Source: Streptomyces californicus (GTDB lineage Bacteria > Actinomycetota > Actinomycetes > Streptomycetales > Streptomycetaceae). Taken from it: a DNA stretch of 64,000 nucleotides. Below, piece by piece: positions 17,285 through 26,224 of this stretch (the stretch's first letter is position 1; each line of letters starts with the position of its first letter). The translations under genes were made by a program, and so were the position numbers. The notes under the pieces are model-generated. The model was given only the letters and a program-made list of their open reading frames with translations. It ran no database searches and was not told the DNA's origin. The stretch is taken from positions 1 through 64,000 of the forward strand of contig NZ_JNZZ01000006.1 of the NCBI RefSeq assembly GCF_000717645.1, given 5' to 3'.

Positions 17285-18094
17285 TCAGCCGCGCCGCTCC
17301 TGCTTCTGCTTGTCCTCGACGCAGAGGGTCGCCCGGGGGAACGCCTGCATCCGCGCCTTGCCGATCGGCTTGCCGCAGATCTCGCAGAGCCCGTACGTCC
17401 CCGCCTCCAGCCGGGCCAGCGCCCGCTCGGTCTGCTCCAGCATCTCCTGGGCGTTGGCCGCGAGGGCCAGCTCGTGCTCGCGGGTGATGTTCTTGGTGCC
17501 GGTGTCGGCCTCGTCGTCGCCCGCGCCGTCGCCGGAGTCCCGCATCAGCCCGGCCAGGGCCGCGCCGGACGTCTCCAGCTCGCTGCGGAGCCGCAGGACC
17601 TCGCTGGTCAGCAGGGTGCGCGCCTCGGTGACCTCCTCGGGCGTCCAGGGATCCTCGCCGGGCCGGACGGCCAACTCGTCGGGAGCGGCGGCACGGGCGG
17701 GCGGCACGGGGGCGGCGGCCCCCGCGCCTGCTGCGGGACGACTCGCGCTCTTCTTGGCTACCACCGTGGGGGCTCCCGTCTGCTCGGCGGCCGGGGCCGC
17801 CTCCGTGGCCGCCGGTGCGGCCTTGTCCGACGCCTTCTCGGCGGCGTCCTGCTCGTCGGCCGGCTCCGTGCCGGCCGCCGTCTTCACGGCCTTCTTCGCC
17901 GCCGTCTTCCTGGCGGCGCTCTTCTTCTTCGCCGCCGTCTTCTTGGCGGCGGCCTTCCCGGTGCTCCCGCCGGCCGTCTTGTCCGCGGCCTTCTTCGCCG
18001 CCCTCCCGGCCGCCTTCTTCACGGTTCCGGCCGGTGGCTCGTGGGCGTCGTCGTGCTCGGCCGCGGTCTCGTCCGCCGTCTTCTTCGCCACCAT
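17285..18094 (-). CDS. TraR/DksA zinc-finger protein with Lys/Ala-rich N-terminal tail
   Basis: This 269-residue protein combines two parts. Residues 1-150 are rich in Ala, Lys and Pro with repeated AAKK/KKTA blocks resembling the histone H1/HU tails of actinobacteria. Residues 150-269 form a coiled coil and a C-terminal DksA/TraR finger. The finger has Cys237, Cys240 and Cys258, but the expected fourth Cys is Asp261. DksA-type proteins bind RNA polymerase in its secondary channel; the basic tail suggests nucleic acid binding as well. The ATG at 18094 has GAAGGGG upstream. It heads the lspA-rluD-GNAT group and is divergent from ileS. Confidence 0.88.
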   Translation of the reverse strand: MVAKKTADETAAEHDDAHEPPAGTVKKAAGRAAKKAADKTAGGSTGKAAAKKTAAKKKSAARKTAAKKAVKTAAGTEPADEQDAAEKASDKAAPAATEAAPAAEQTGAPTVVAKKSASRPAAGAGAAAPVPPARAAAPDELAVRPGEDPWTPEEVTEARTLLTSEVLRLRSELETSGAALAGLMRDSGDGAGDDEADTGTKNITREHELALAANAQEMLEQTERALARLEAGTYGLCEICGKPIGKARMQAFPRATLCVEDKQKQERRG

Positions 18095-18357
18095 GGCCGC
18101 GGCCCCTTCACATATTGTGATCTTGCTCGCGAATCGTGCTGGGACGATAAATCGACTCCAGCCCCGCGGCAACGGGGCACGCCGCCCGCTCCCCTTCCCC
18201 CGCGTCCGGTCGTGGCACACCTCCCACCGTTGTGCCCAGCTCACCGCCGGGTAATCCGGCCCGCTGGCCCCGTCGCCGGTCCCTCGGGCCCGTCCCGCCA
18301 CACGGGTCACGCCCGCGCACCCCCGATAACCGGTCGGCCGTCGCCCGTACAGGCCCG
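18095..18357. other. Intergenic region upstream of ileS leader, with TCACATATTGTGA inverted repeat
   Basis: This stretch lies between the dksA-like start and the ileS leader. A perfect inverted repeat, TCACA-TAT-TGTGA at 18108-18120, lies 14 bases before the dksA-like start and could be an operator. A TACACT hexamer at 18358-18363, at the end of this stretch, is a plausible -10 for the ileS transcript, but no clear -35 is present. No gene was seen. Confidence 0.4.
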
Positions 18358-18363
18358 TACACT

Positions 18364-18650
18364 GGCCCCAGCGAGAGGCAGGGACGGGACGAGTAGCGCC
18401 GTACGCAGCCGAGAGCGACCCGGGGACGGTGGGAGCCCGGGGGCGAGCGCGTCGTGAAGATCACCCCGGAGCCGCCGGAAGAACACCCCGGACCGTGGAC
18501 TCCACGGCGCGGGGCCACTAGACCCGGCATCGCACCCCAATGAGGGGGCCGCGGGCGCACGCCCGGGGCCAAGGAGGGTGGTACCGCGGGAGCCGAGACG
18601 CTCTCGTCCCTCCGACGGAAGTGGAAGACGTCCGCCGGAGGAAGCCGCAC
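18364..18650 (+). ncRNA. Ile-specific T-box leader, translational type
   Basis: The leader of ileS carries the T-box signature at 18571-18590, with the bulge UGGU at 18579-18582 that pairs with the 3' end of uncharged tRNA. An AUC codon at 18460-18462 followed by A sits in the proper place for the isoleucine specifier. The SD (around 18637-18641) pairs with CCTCCG at 18609-18614, giving a sequestering hairpin. The T-box GGAGGG (18573-18578) pairs with CCCTCC (18608-18613). These two pairings are mutually exclusive, so uncharged tRNA-Ile would free the ribosome-binding site. The 5' end is an estimate. Confidence 0.9.
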
Positions 18651-21600
18651 ATGACATCGCCGCAGTACCGCCAGGTGCCCGCCCAGGTCGACCTTCCCGC
18701 GCTGGAGCACGCCGTGCTCGACTTCTGGCGCGAGAGCAAGGTCTTCGCCAAGAGCCTGGAGCAGTCCGAGGGCCGCCCCGAGTGGGTCTTCTACGAGGGA
18801 CCGCCCACCGCCAACGGCATGCCGGGCGCCCACCACATCGAGGCCCGCGTCTTCAAGGACGTCTTCCCCCGCTTCCGCACCATGCAGGGCTACCACGTGG
18901 GCCGCAAGGCCGGCTGGGACTGCCACGGCCTGCCGGTCGAGCTGGCGGTCGAGAAGGAGCTGGGCTTCAACGGCAAGAAGGACATCGAGGCGTACGGCAT
19001 CGCCGAGTTCAACGCCAAGTGCCGTGAGTCGGTGACCCGGCACACCGACGCCTTCGCCGAGCTGACGACCCGGATGGGCTACTGGGTCGACCTGGACGAC
19101 GCGTACCGCACGATGGACCCGGAGTACGTGGACTCCGTGTGGTGGTCGCTGAAGGAGATCTTCGCCAAGGACCTGCTGGTCCAGGACCACCGCGTCGCCC
19201 CCTGGTGCCCCCGCTGCGGCACCGGCCTGTCCGACCACGAGCTGGCCCAGGGGTACGAGACGGTCGTCGACCCCTCGGTCTTCGTCCGCTTCCCCCTGAC
19301 GTCGGGCCCGCTGGCCGGCGAGGCGTCGCTGCTGGTCTGGACGACCACACCCTGGACGCTGGTCTCCAACACGGCGGTCGCCGCGCACCCCGAGGTCCGC
19401 TACGTCGTCGCGACGAACGGCGAGGAGAAGCTCGTCGTCGCCGAACCGCTGCTGGAGAAGGCGCTCGGCGAGGGCTGGGAGACGACCGGCGAGTCCTTCA
19501 CCGGCGCCGAGATGGAACGCTGGACCTACGAACGCCCCTTCGCCCTGGTCGACTTCCCGGCGGAGGCCCATTACGTGGTCAACGCCGAGTACGTCACCAC
19601 CGAGGACGGTACCGGTTTGGTCCACCAGTCCCCCGCCTTCGGCGCCGACGACCTCGTGGTCTGCCGCTCCTACGGCCTCCCGGTGGTCAACCCGGTCCGC
19701 CCCGACGGCACCTTCGAGGAGGACCTGCCGCTGGTCGGCGGCGTCTTCTTCAAGAAGGCCGACGAGGCCCTCGCCGCGGACCTGGACGCGCGCGGCAAGC
19801 TCTTCCGCCACGTCCCGTACGAGCACAGCTATCCGCACTGCTGGCGCTGCCACACGGCACTGCTCTACTACGCGCAGCCGTCCTGGTACATCCGCACGAC
19901 GGCGGTCAAGGACAAGCTGCTCCAGGAGAACGAGAAGACCAACTGGTTCCCGGACTCGGTCAAGAACGGCCGGTTCGGCGACTGGCTGAACAACAACGTC
20001 GACTGGGCGCTCTCCCGCAACCGCTACTGGGGCACGCCGCTGCCGATCTGGCGCTGCGAGGACGACCACCTGACGTGCGTGGGCTCGCGGGCGGAACTGA
20101 CGGAGCTGACGGGCCGGGACCAGTCGTCCCTCGACCCCCACCGCCCCTTCATCGACGAGATCACCTTCACCTGCACGCACGAGAACTGCCAGTTGGAGGC
20201 GTACCGCGTCCCGGAGGTCATCGACGCCTGGTACGACTCGGGCTCGATGCCGTTCGCGCAGTGGGGCTACCCGTACAAGAACAAGGAAGTCTTCGAGAGC
20301 CGCTACCCGGCGCAGTTCATCTCGGAGGCCATCGACCAGACCCGCGGCTGGTTCTACACGCTGATGGCGGTCGGCACCCTGGTCTTCGACAAGTCGTCCT
20401 ACGAGAACGTGGTCTGCCTGGGCCACATCCTCGCCGAGGACGGCCGCAAGATGTCCAAGCACCTGGGCAACATCCTCCAGCCGATCCCGCTGATGGACCA
20501 GCACGGGGCGGACGCGGTGCGGTGGTTCATGGCCGCCGGCGGCTCCCCGTGGGCGGCCCGCCGGGTGGGCCACGGCACGATCCAGGAGGTCGTCCGCAAG
20601 ACCCTCCTGACGTACTGGAACACGGTCGCCTTCCAGGCCCTGTACGCGCGCACCTCCGGCTGGGCGCCCTCGGAGGCCGACCCGGCCCCGGCGGACCGCA
20701 CGGTCCTGGACCGCTGGCTGCTGAGCGAACTCAACGCGCTGGTCGAGCAGATGACGGTCGCGCTGGAGAGCTACGACACCCAGCGCGCCGGCAAGCTGCT
20801 CTCGGCGTTCGTCGACGACCTCTCCAACTGGTACGTCCGCCGCTCCCGCCGCCGCTTCTGGCAGGGCGACAAGGCCGCGCTGCGCACGCTGCACGAAGTG
20901 GTCGAGACGGTCACGCGGCTGATGGCCCCGCTGGTCCCGTTCATCACCGAGCGGGTCTGGCAGGACCTGGTCGTCCCGGTCACCCCGGGCGCCCCGGAGT
21001 CGGTCCACCTGTCGTCGTGGCCCACGGCGGACACCTCGGCGGTCGACCCGACGCTCTCCTCGCAGATGGCGCTGGTGCGCCGCCTGGTGGAGCTGGGCCG
21101 GGCGACCCGTGCCGAGTCCGGCGTGAAGACGCGCCAGCCCCTCTCCCGCGCGCTGGTCGCGGCGAGCGGCTTCGAGCACCTCTCCTCCGAACTGCGCGCC
21201 CAGATCACGGAGGAGCTGAACGTCTCGTCGCTGGCGTCGCTCTCCGAGGTCGGCGGCTCGCTGGTCGACACGACGGCGAAGGCCAACTTCCGCGCCCTGG
21301 GCAAGCGGTTCGGCAAGGGCGTCCAGGCCGTGGCGAAGGCCGTGGCGAACGCGGACGCGGCGGCGCTCTCCCAGGCCCTGCGCGAAGGCACGGCGTCGGT
21401 GGAGGTGGAGGGCGAACGGATCGCCCTCGCCCCCGACGAGGTCATCATCACGGAGACCCCGCGCGAGGGCTGGTCGGTCGCCTCGGACTCGGGCGCGACG
21501 GTCGCCCTGGACCTGGAGATCACCCCGGAACTGCGCCGCGCCGGTCTGGCCCGTGACGCGATCCGCCTGATCCAGGAGGCCCGCAAGAACAGCGGCCTGG

Positions 21601-21794
21601 ACGTGGCGGACCGTATCGCCGTCCGCTGGACCTCGACGTCCCCCGCGACGGCCGAGGCCCTCACCGAGCACGCCTCCCTCATCGCGGAGGAGGTGCTCGC
21701 CCCGGACTACGCACAGGGCGAGGCGGACGAGACGTACGGCACCCCCTTCGAGGACGAGGGCCTGTCCCTCACGTTCCGCCTCCGCAAGCGGTAG
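18651..21794 (+). CDS. ileS: Isoleucyl-tRNA synthetase, type 2, GxHH signature
   Basis: This class I synthetase charges tRNA-Ile; it is 1047 residues, the usual length. It has the catalytic Rossmann fold, the CP1 editing domain, KMSKH in RKMSKHLGN and a C-terminal anticodon-binding region. The first signature motif reads G-A-H-H at residues 59-62 instead of H-x-G-H, and the overall sequence is of the eukaryote-like type 2 (IleRS2). From memory, type 2 enzymes resist mupirocin and the GxHH swap raises resistance further. The ATG at 18651 follows GGAGG that is sequestered by the T-box leader. A hairpin terminator follows 22 bases after the stop. Confidence 0.97.
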   Translation: MTSPQYRQVPAQVDLPALEHAVLDFWRESKVFAKSLEQSEGRPEWVFYEGPPTANGMPGAHHIEARVFKDVFPRFRTMQGYHVGRKAGWDCHGLPVELAVEKELGFNGKKDIEAYGIAEFNAKCRESVTRHTDAFAELTTRMGYWVDLDDAYRTMDPEYVDSVWWSLKEIFAKDLLVQDHRVAPWCPRCGTGLSDHELAQGYETVVDPSVFVRFPLTSGPLAGEASLLVWTTTPWTLVSNTAVAAHPEVRYVVATNGEEKLVVAEPLLEKALGEGWETTGESFTGAEMERWTYERPFALVDFPAEAHYVVNAEYVTTEDGTGLVHQSPAFGADDLVVCRSYGLPVVNPVRPDGTFEEDLPLVGGVFFKKADEALAADLDARGKLFRHVPYEHSYPHCWRCHTALLYYAQPSWYIRTTAVKDKLLQENEKTNWFPDSVKNGRFGDWLNNNVDWALSRNRYWGTPLPIWRCEDDHLTCVGSRAELTELTGRDQSSLDPHRPFIDEITFTCTHENCQLEAYRVPEVIDAWYDSGSMPFAQWGYPYKNKEVFESRYPAQFISEAIDQTRGWFYTLMAVGTLVFDKSSYENVVCLGHILAEDGRKMSKHLGNILQPIPLMDQHGADAVRWFMAAGGSPWAARRVGHGTIQEVVRKTLLTYWNTVAFQALYARTSGWAPSEADPAPADRTVLDRWLLSELNALVEQMTVALESYDTQRAGKLLSAFVDDLSNWYVRRSRRRFWQGDKAALRTLHEVVETVTRLMAPLVPFITERVWQDLVVPVTPGAPESVHLSSWPTADTSAVDPTLSSQMALVRRLVELGRATRAESGVKTRQPLSRALVAASGFEHLSSELRAQITEELNVSSLASLSEVGGSLVDTTAKANFRALGKRFGKGVQAVAKAVANADAAALSQALREGTASVEVEGERIALAPDEVIITETPREGWSVASDSGATVALDLEITPELRRAGLARDAIRLIQEARKNSGLDVADRIAVRWTSTSPATAEALTEHASLIAEEVLAPDYAQGEADETYGTPFEDEGLSLTFRLRKR

Positions 21795-21816
21795 CCGCAC
21801 CCGACCCGCACGACCA

Positions 21817-21845
21817 GGAGGGCCCGCCGACCCGGCGGGCCCTCC
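21817..21845 (+). terminator. ileS terminator
   Basis: A 13-bp perfect stem (21817-21829 with 21833-21845) closes a 3-base loop just after ileS. Confidence 0.8.
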
Positions 21846-21902
21846 CGCGTACCCGCACAGGCCCTCCCATCCGGTCCGCCCGGCACTACCGAGGACATCT
21901 CC

Positions 21903-22260
21903 CAGCCTCTCCCGCACTTGAGGAACGGGACCCGGCACAGCACCACCCGCGGTCTTCGTCTTCCCAGCCCTTCCGGCACTTGAGGAACGGGACCCGGCGC
22001 AGCACCACCGGCAATCTTCGTGCTCCCAACCCCTCCGGCACTTGAGGAACGGAGCCCGGCGCAGCACCACCCGCAGTCTTCGTCTTCCCAGCCTCTCCGG
22101 CACTTGAGGAACGGAGCCCGGCGCAGCACCACCCGCAGTCTTCGTCTTCCCAGCCTCTCCGGCACTTGAGGAGCGGAGCCTGGAGCGGAGTCACCCGCAG
22201 TCTCCATCTCCCAGCCCCTCCGGCGTTTGAGGAGCGGGGTCCGGGGCGGAGCCCCGGTTT
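21903..22260. repeat. Tandem repeat array, six copies, 62-bp unit
   Basis: Copies start at 21903, 21965, 22027, 22089, 22151 and 22212, so the period is 62, 62, 62, 62 and then 61. Each copy starts with CAGCC or CAACC and contains CTTGAGGA(A/G)CGG, followed by a GC-rich segment and a CTTCGTCTTCC tail. The last copy differs (CGTTTGAGGAGCGG) and keeps a hairpin in its end; this version resembles an intergenic element I recall as common across Streptomyces genomes. The array lies between the ileS and divIVA terminators. Since 62 is not a multiple of 3, open frames across it are chance. Confidence 0.9.
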
Positions 22261-22343
22261 CGGGAAGGGGCGGGGAGGGGAACAGCCCGCCGCAGGCGCC
22301 CGCCCCCAGCCCGGCCCGCCCCGGTGGCCGGGGCCCACGCCAA

Positions 22344-22382
22344 AGGGCCGGGCCCCGGGGAAAATCCCCGGGGCCCGGCCCT
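22344..22382. terminator. Terminator of the dcw/divIVA transcription unit
   Basis: A perfect 17-bp stem (22344-22360 with 22366-22382) closes an AAAAT loop. It lies 40 bases after the divIVA stop. Confidence 0.9.
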
Positions 22383-22422
22383 CAGCCTGCCGACGGCTAC
22401 GCGCTCAGCGAGCGCGCCCCGC

Positions 22423-23577
22423 TCAGTTGTCGTCCTCGTCGATCAGGAACCCGCGCATCGGCGACGGCGCCTGCTGCATCGGCTGCGGCGCCTGCGGCCG
22501 CACCGGCGCCATCGGCTGCGTCATCGCGGGCGACATCTGCTGCTGGCCGCCGTAGGACGGCGCGCCGCCCAGCGAGGACTGACCGCCACCCATCTGCTGG
22601 CCGCCGTGCCCACCGTGGCTGGAGCTGCCCATGGAGTGACCCATCGCACCCGCACCGGCCGGGGCCAGCGACGGGGACGGCGGCAGCGAAGCCGCGGCCG
22701 GGGTCCGCGGCGGGGCGAGCGAGTCGTCCGCCTGGGTCTCCAGCTGACGCAGCTGGCTCTCCAGGTACGACTTCAGCCGCGTGCGGTACTCGCGCTCGAA
22801 GCCGCGCAGGTCCTCGACCTTGCGCTCCAGCGTCGCGCGGGCGGACTCCAGCGAGCCCATCGCCACGCGGTGCTTCTCCTGCGCGTCCCGCTCCAGGGCG
22901 TCCGCCTTGGCACGGGCGTCCCGCTCCAGGCCCTCGGCGCGGCTGCGCGCCTCGCCGACGATCTTGTTGGCCTCGGAACGGGCCTCCGCGATCGCCTGGT
23001 CGGCGGTCTGCTGCGCGAGCGAGAGGACACGGGCGGCGCTGTCGCCACCGGGGCCCTGCCCCTGCTGCTGCATCTGCGGCGGCTGCATCTGCTGCATCTG
23101 CTGCTGGGGGTGCTGACCCATGGGGCCGCCCATCGGGCCACCCATGGGACCGCCCTGCATCGGGCCGGGGCCGTGCGGGCCCTGCGGACCGGGGCCGTGG
23201 CCACCCTGGGGGCCGTGACCACTGGGACCTGCGGGCAGCTGCGGCGCGCCACCGGGCAGCTGGGGCGGACCCATCTGCGGCTGCTGCTGCTGCTGCGGCG
23301 GTCCCGATATGGCGGCGGGCACGGGGGCCCCGGGCCGGTCCTGCTGCTCCGGGGGCTTGCGCATACCCTGCTGCTGCTGTTGCTGCTGCTGGTTCTGCGC
23401 GGCGGCACGCGTCGCGGCGGCCAGCTTGGCGCGCAGGTCCTCGTTCTCGCGGAGCAGACGGGTCAGCTCCGATTCGACCTCGTCGAGAAAGGCATCGACC
23501 TCGTCCTCGTCATAGCCTTCTCGGAGGCGGACGGTCGTGAACTGCTTGTTCCGCACGTCCTCGGGGGTCAACGGCAT
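22423..23577 (-). CDS. divIVA: DivIVA polar growth protein (Wag31 homologue)
   Basis: This 384-residue coiled-coil protein marks hyphal tips and directs polar wall growth. The N-terminal DivIVA domain begins PLTPEDVRNKQF and carries the membrane-binding loop. A long Gln/Pro/Gly/Met-rich linker (about 65-190, with runs of Gln) separates it from a second coiled coil (about 190-300). A Gly/Gln/Met-rich tail follows, ending in an acidic DEDDN. This is the Streptomyces form, longer than the mycobacterial Wag31. GAGGTGAAG precedes the ATG. It is the last gene of the division cluster. Confidence 0.96.
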   Translation of the reverse strand: MPLTPEDVRNKQFTTVRLREGYDEDEVDAFLDEVESELTRLLRENEDLRAKLAAATRAAAQNQQQQQQQQGMRKPPEQQDRPGAPVPAAISGPPQQQQQPQMGPPQLPGGAPQLPAGPSGHGPQGGHGPGPQGPHGPGPMQGGPMGGPMGGPMGQHPQQQMQQMQPPQMQQQGQGPGGDSAARVLSLAQQTADQAIAEARSEANKIVGEARSRAEGLERDARAKADALERDAQEKHRVAMGSLESARATLERKVEDLRGFEREYRTRLKSYLESQLRQLETQADDSLAPPRTPAAASLPPSPSLAPAGAGAMGHSMGSSSHGGHGGQQMGGGQSSLGGAPSYGGQQQMSPAMTQPMAPVRPQAPQPMQQAPSPMRGFLIDEDDN

Positions 23578-23626
23578 CTCTTCTTCACCTCTACGTAGTC
23601 GTCGGCAGTCGGCAAGACCGTATCGC

Positions 23627-23911
23627 TCACAACTTGATCACAACGCTGATCAGGATGTAGACGATGATCATCAGAACGAAGAAGGACAGGTCGAGTGCCA
23701 CGCCCCCGAGACGCAGCGGCGGAATGAACCGCCGCAGAAGCTTGAGCGGTGGATCGGTGACAGTGTAGGTGGCCTCAAGGACCACCACCATCGCCTTGCC
23801 GGGTTGCCATGAACGTGCGAACTGGAAGACGTAGTCCATGACCAGCCGGAAGATCAGCACGATGAGGAAACACATCAGCGCGATGTAGACCACATCCAGT
23901 GCGACGCCCAT
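23627..23911 (-). CDS. YggT family membrane protein
   Basis: This 94-residue protein has two membrane helices (about 3-25 and 70-92) and a central loop with TDPPLKLLRRFIPPLRLGG, the YggT signature. It is conserved between sepF and divIVA in actinobacteria and probably assists division or membrane organisation; the exact role is unknown. It lies 49 bp upstream of divIVA and 91 bp downstream of sepF on the same strand. Confidence 0.93.
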   Translation of the reverse strand: MGVALDVVYIALMCFLIVLIFRLVMDYVFQFARSWQPGKAMVVVLEATYTVTDPPLKLLRRFIPPLRLGGVALDLSFFVLMIIVYILISVVIKL

Positions 23912-24002
23912 GTCTCGCGCTTCCCTCTCCCCTGGCTCTCGTCAGCTCCGGCCTCATGGCCGGCACCGGCCTCTCGGCCGGGTCGTTCCCGGTGTCGTGT
24001 TC

Positions 24003-24632
24003 TCAGCTCTGGTTGAAGAATCCGCCCTCTGCGATGCGGGCCTTGTCCTCCGCCGTGACATCGACGTTAGCAGGCGACAACAGGAACACCTTCTGCGTCA
24101 CGCGCTCAATGCTGCCATGGAGACCGAAGACGAGTCCCGCGGCAAAGTCGACAAGTCGCTTCGCGTCCGTATCGTCCATCTCCGTGAGATTCATGATCAC
24201 CGGAGTGCCCTCACGGAAGTGTTCCCCGATGGTACGGGCCTCGTTGTAGGTCCTGGGGTGCAGCGTGGTGATGCGGTACGGCTCCCGCTCGGACACGACC
24301 TTGGGCATGATCACCGGTGCGTTCTTCTCCATGTTGGGACGTTCAGGTGTGATGGACGCCACGGGTGCGATCCGGGCGGGTCGCGGGCTTTCCGCGGGGA
24401 GCTGAACCGGCTCGCGCGGAGCGGGCGGTTGCACTACTCGTACCGGTTCGTCCCTTTCGCGCTCACGCTCGCGTTCGCGCTCCACCTGATGTGGGGGCTG
24501 GTGCCGCCGCCGGTCGCGTTCGGGCTCCGGCTCAGGTTCGAATTCGTCGTCGGGGTCGAACCCCGGGCCGTCGTACCCATCGTCCTCCACGAGGCCGAGG
24601 TAGACCGCCATCTTGCGCATCGCGCCGGCCAT
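24003..24632 (-). CDS. sepF: SepF cell division protein
   Basis: This 209-residue protein anchors FtsZ filaments to the membrane, replacing FtsA, which is absent here. The N-terminal [11 protein letters not shown] forms the amphipathic membrane-targeting helix. An acidic and then a basic low-complexity linker follows, with alternating Arg-Glu around residues 50-60. The SepF fold occupies about 110-205 ([19 protein letters not shown] and [10 protein letters not shown]). GGAGGACTCGGAGC precedes the ATG. It lies between yggS and yggT. Confidence 0.95.
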   Translation of the reverse strand: MAGAMRKMAVYLGLVEDDGYDGPGFDPDDEFEPEPEPERDRRRHQPPHQVERERERERERDEPVRVVQPPAPREPVQLPAESPRPARIAPVASITPERPNMEKNAPVIMPKVVSEREPYRITTLHPRTYNEARTIGEHFREGTPVIMNLTEMDDTDAKRLVDFAAGLVFGLHGSIERVTQKVFLLSPANVDVTAEDKARIAEGGFFNQS

Positions 24633-24757
24633 GCTCCGAGTCCTCCGCTCTGTGGTGGATCGGCATTCGTCACCAAGTGCCCGCGATCCACGGTGGCCTG
24701 CCCGCCATGAGCGGGAATGACCATATTTTCTGCTGTGGTCCGACCTGCTTCGCGACG

Positions 24758-25477
24758 TTACCCGAGCCGGGGTCGGACTCCGAGTACCGCCGTACCGACG
24801 CGGACATGTGTCGCTCCGGCCGCCACCGCGTCCTCCAAGTCCCCGCTCATACCCGCGGAGACCATGTTCGCAGCCGGATGAGCCGACCGCAGTCGGGATG
24901 AGATTTCCATCAGCCGCTCGAACGCGGCCCGTTGCCGTCCGGCGTACTCACCGGCCAGCGGGGCCACGGTCATCAGCCCGCCGAGCCGGAGCCCGGGAGC
25001 CGCCGCGATCGCGTCCGCCAACTCCTCGACCCCGTCCGGCGCGACGCCGCCGCGCTCACCGCGCTCGCCGCTCTCCGCGTCCAGGGCGACCTGGATCAGA
25101 CAGCCGAGTTCCCGCTCACCGCGGACCGCGGCGGCCGAGAGCGCGGTGACCAGCTTGGGGCGGTCCACCGACTGCACGATATCGGCATAACTGGTCACAG
25201 AACGAACCTTGTTCGTCTGCAGCTGTCCGACAAAGTGCCATGTCAGCGAAAGATCCGCACAGGCGGCGGCCTTGGGGGCGGCGTCCTGGTCACGATTCTC
25301 GGCGACATGGCGCACACCGAGTTCGCGCAGGATCCGCACATCGCTCGCGGGGTAGGTCTTGGTGACCACGACGAGGGTCACGTCCTCGCGCGCGCGGCCG
25401 GCCGCCGCGCAGGAGGCGGCGATCCGCTCCTCCACCCGCGCGAGGTTCGCGGCGAGTTCAGCCTTACGGTCCGTCAT
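24758..25477 (-). CDS. YggS-family pyridoxal-phosphate homeostasis protein
   Basis: This 239-residue TIM-barrel protein binds pyridoxal 5'-phosphate through the lysine in [21 protein letters not shown] and LMTVAP are family signatures. One common segment reads [11 protein letters not shown] where many homologues have ENYVQE. The family balances PLP and amino-acid pools and has no clear enzymatic activity. It lies 3 bp after pgeF and is thus in the ftsZ operon, as in most Gram-positive bacteria. Confidence 0.94.
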   Translation of the reverse strand: MTDRKAELAANLARVEERIAASCAAAGRAREDVTLVVVTKTYPASDVRILRELGVRHVAENRDQDAAPKAAACADLSLTWHFVGQLQTNKVRSVTSYADIVQSVDRPKLVTALSAAAVRGERELGCLIQVALDAESGERGERGGVAPDGVEELADAIAAAPGLRLGGLMTVAPLAGEYAGRQRAAFERLMEISSRLRSAHPAANMVSAGMSGDLEDAVAAGATHVRVGTAVLGVRPRLG

Positions 25478-25480
25478 GCC

Positions 25481-26224
25481 CTATCCGTCCAGCCAGACAT
25501 ATCCGGCGAGCCGCCCGGTGGTGCGGTCGCGTCGGTACGAGAAGTGGTCACCGGATTCGAGGGTGCAGTGCGGCGAGGAGTGCCGGTCCGTCACCCCGAG
25601 GGCGGCGAGCTGGGCGTGGACTCCGCCGGTGACGTCGACCGCCGGGGTTCCCCAGCTCGTCTCGGACCAGGTGCCCGGGACCGCTTCGGCGACCTCGGCG
25701 CGCATCGCCTCCGGCACCTCGTAGCACCGGCCGCAGACGGCCGGCCCGGTGTGCGCCGTGATGCGGGAGGGGTGTGCGCCGAGCGCGACCATGGCCTCGA
25801 CCGTCGCCGGAACGACTCCGGCGACCAGTCCCGGCCGCCCGGCGTGCGCCGCCCCCGCGACCCGGGCGACCGGGTCCGCGAGGAGGACGGGCGTGCAGTC
25901 GGCGGCGAGGACCGCGAGCGGCAGCCCGCGCCGGGCGGTCACCACCGCGTCCACCGCAGGGATGTCGGCGTCCGCGCCCCAGGGCCCGTCCACCACGGCG
26001 ACGTCCCGGCCGTGCACCTGGTTCATCCAGACGACCCGCGCCGGATCGATGCCCAGGTCGCGGGCGGCACGCTCCCGGTTCGCGCCGACGGCGGCGGGGT
26101 CGTCTCCGACCGCGCCGCCGAGGTTGAGCTCACCGTACGGGGCGGAGCTCACCCCGCCCCACCGGTCGGTGAAGGCGAAGTGGGCACTGCCCGTGACGGC
26201 TACCGCCGGGTGCTGTCCTATCAC
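25481..26224 (-). CDS. pgeF: Laccase-domain protein YlmD/PgeF (peptidoglycan editing factor)
   Basis: This 247-residue protein belongs to the YfiH/LACC1 family. The metal-binding residues are visible in MNQVHGRDV (His), [12 protein letters not shown] (Cys) and AHAGRPGLV (His). Family members act as polyphenol oxidases or purine nucleosidases and, in E. coli, prevent misincorporation of Ser into the wall peptide by MurC. The GTG start overlaps the ftsZ stop as GTGA, so its translation is coupled to ftsZ. Confidence 0.94.
   Translation of the reverse strand: MIGQHPAVAVTGSAHFAFTDRWGGVSSAPYGELNLGGAVGDDPAAVGANRERAARDLGIDPARVVWMNQVHGRDVAVVDGPWGADADIPAVDAVVTARRGLPLAVLAADCTPVLLADPVARVAGAAHAGRPGLVAGVVPATVEAMVALGAHPSRITAHTGPAVCGRCYEVPEAMRAEVAEAVPGTWSETSWGTPAVDVTGGVHAQLAALGVTDRHSSPHCTLESGDHFSYRRDRTTGRLAGYVWLDG

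Noticed and set aside
18108..22103. Minus-strand open frame of 1331 codons across ileS
   Set aside because: It is the complement of ileS. High GC at third positions leaves few stops in the opposite frame; the translation is an Arg/Val/Leu-rich sequence with no recognisable domain, and it would also read through the T-box leader and repeat array.
21903..22260. CRISPR array
   Set aside because: The repeats are directly abutting 62-bp units with no unique spacers, so they are ordinary tandem repeats.
21707..22338. Open frames over the 62-bp repeats, which look like repeat proteins
   Set aside because: The unit length is not a multiple of three, so the frame shifts in each copy; no ribosome-binding site; the apparent protein repeats (SSSAG, CRRGWE) are produced by reading shifted copies.
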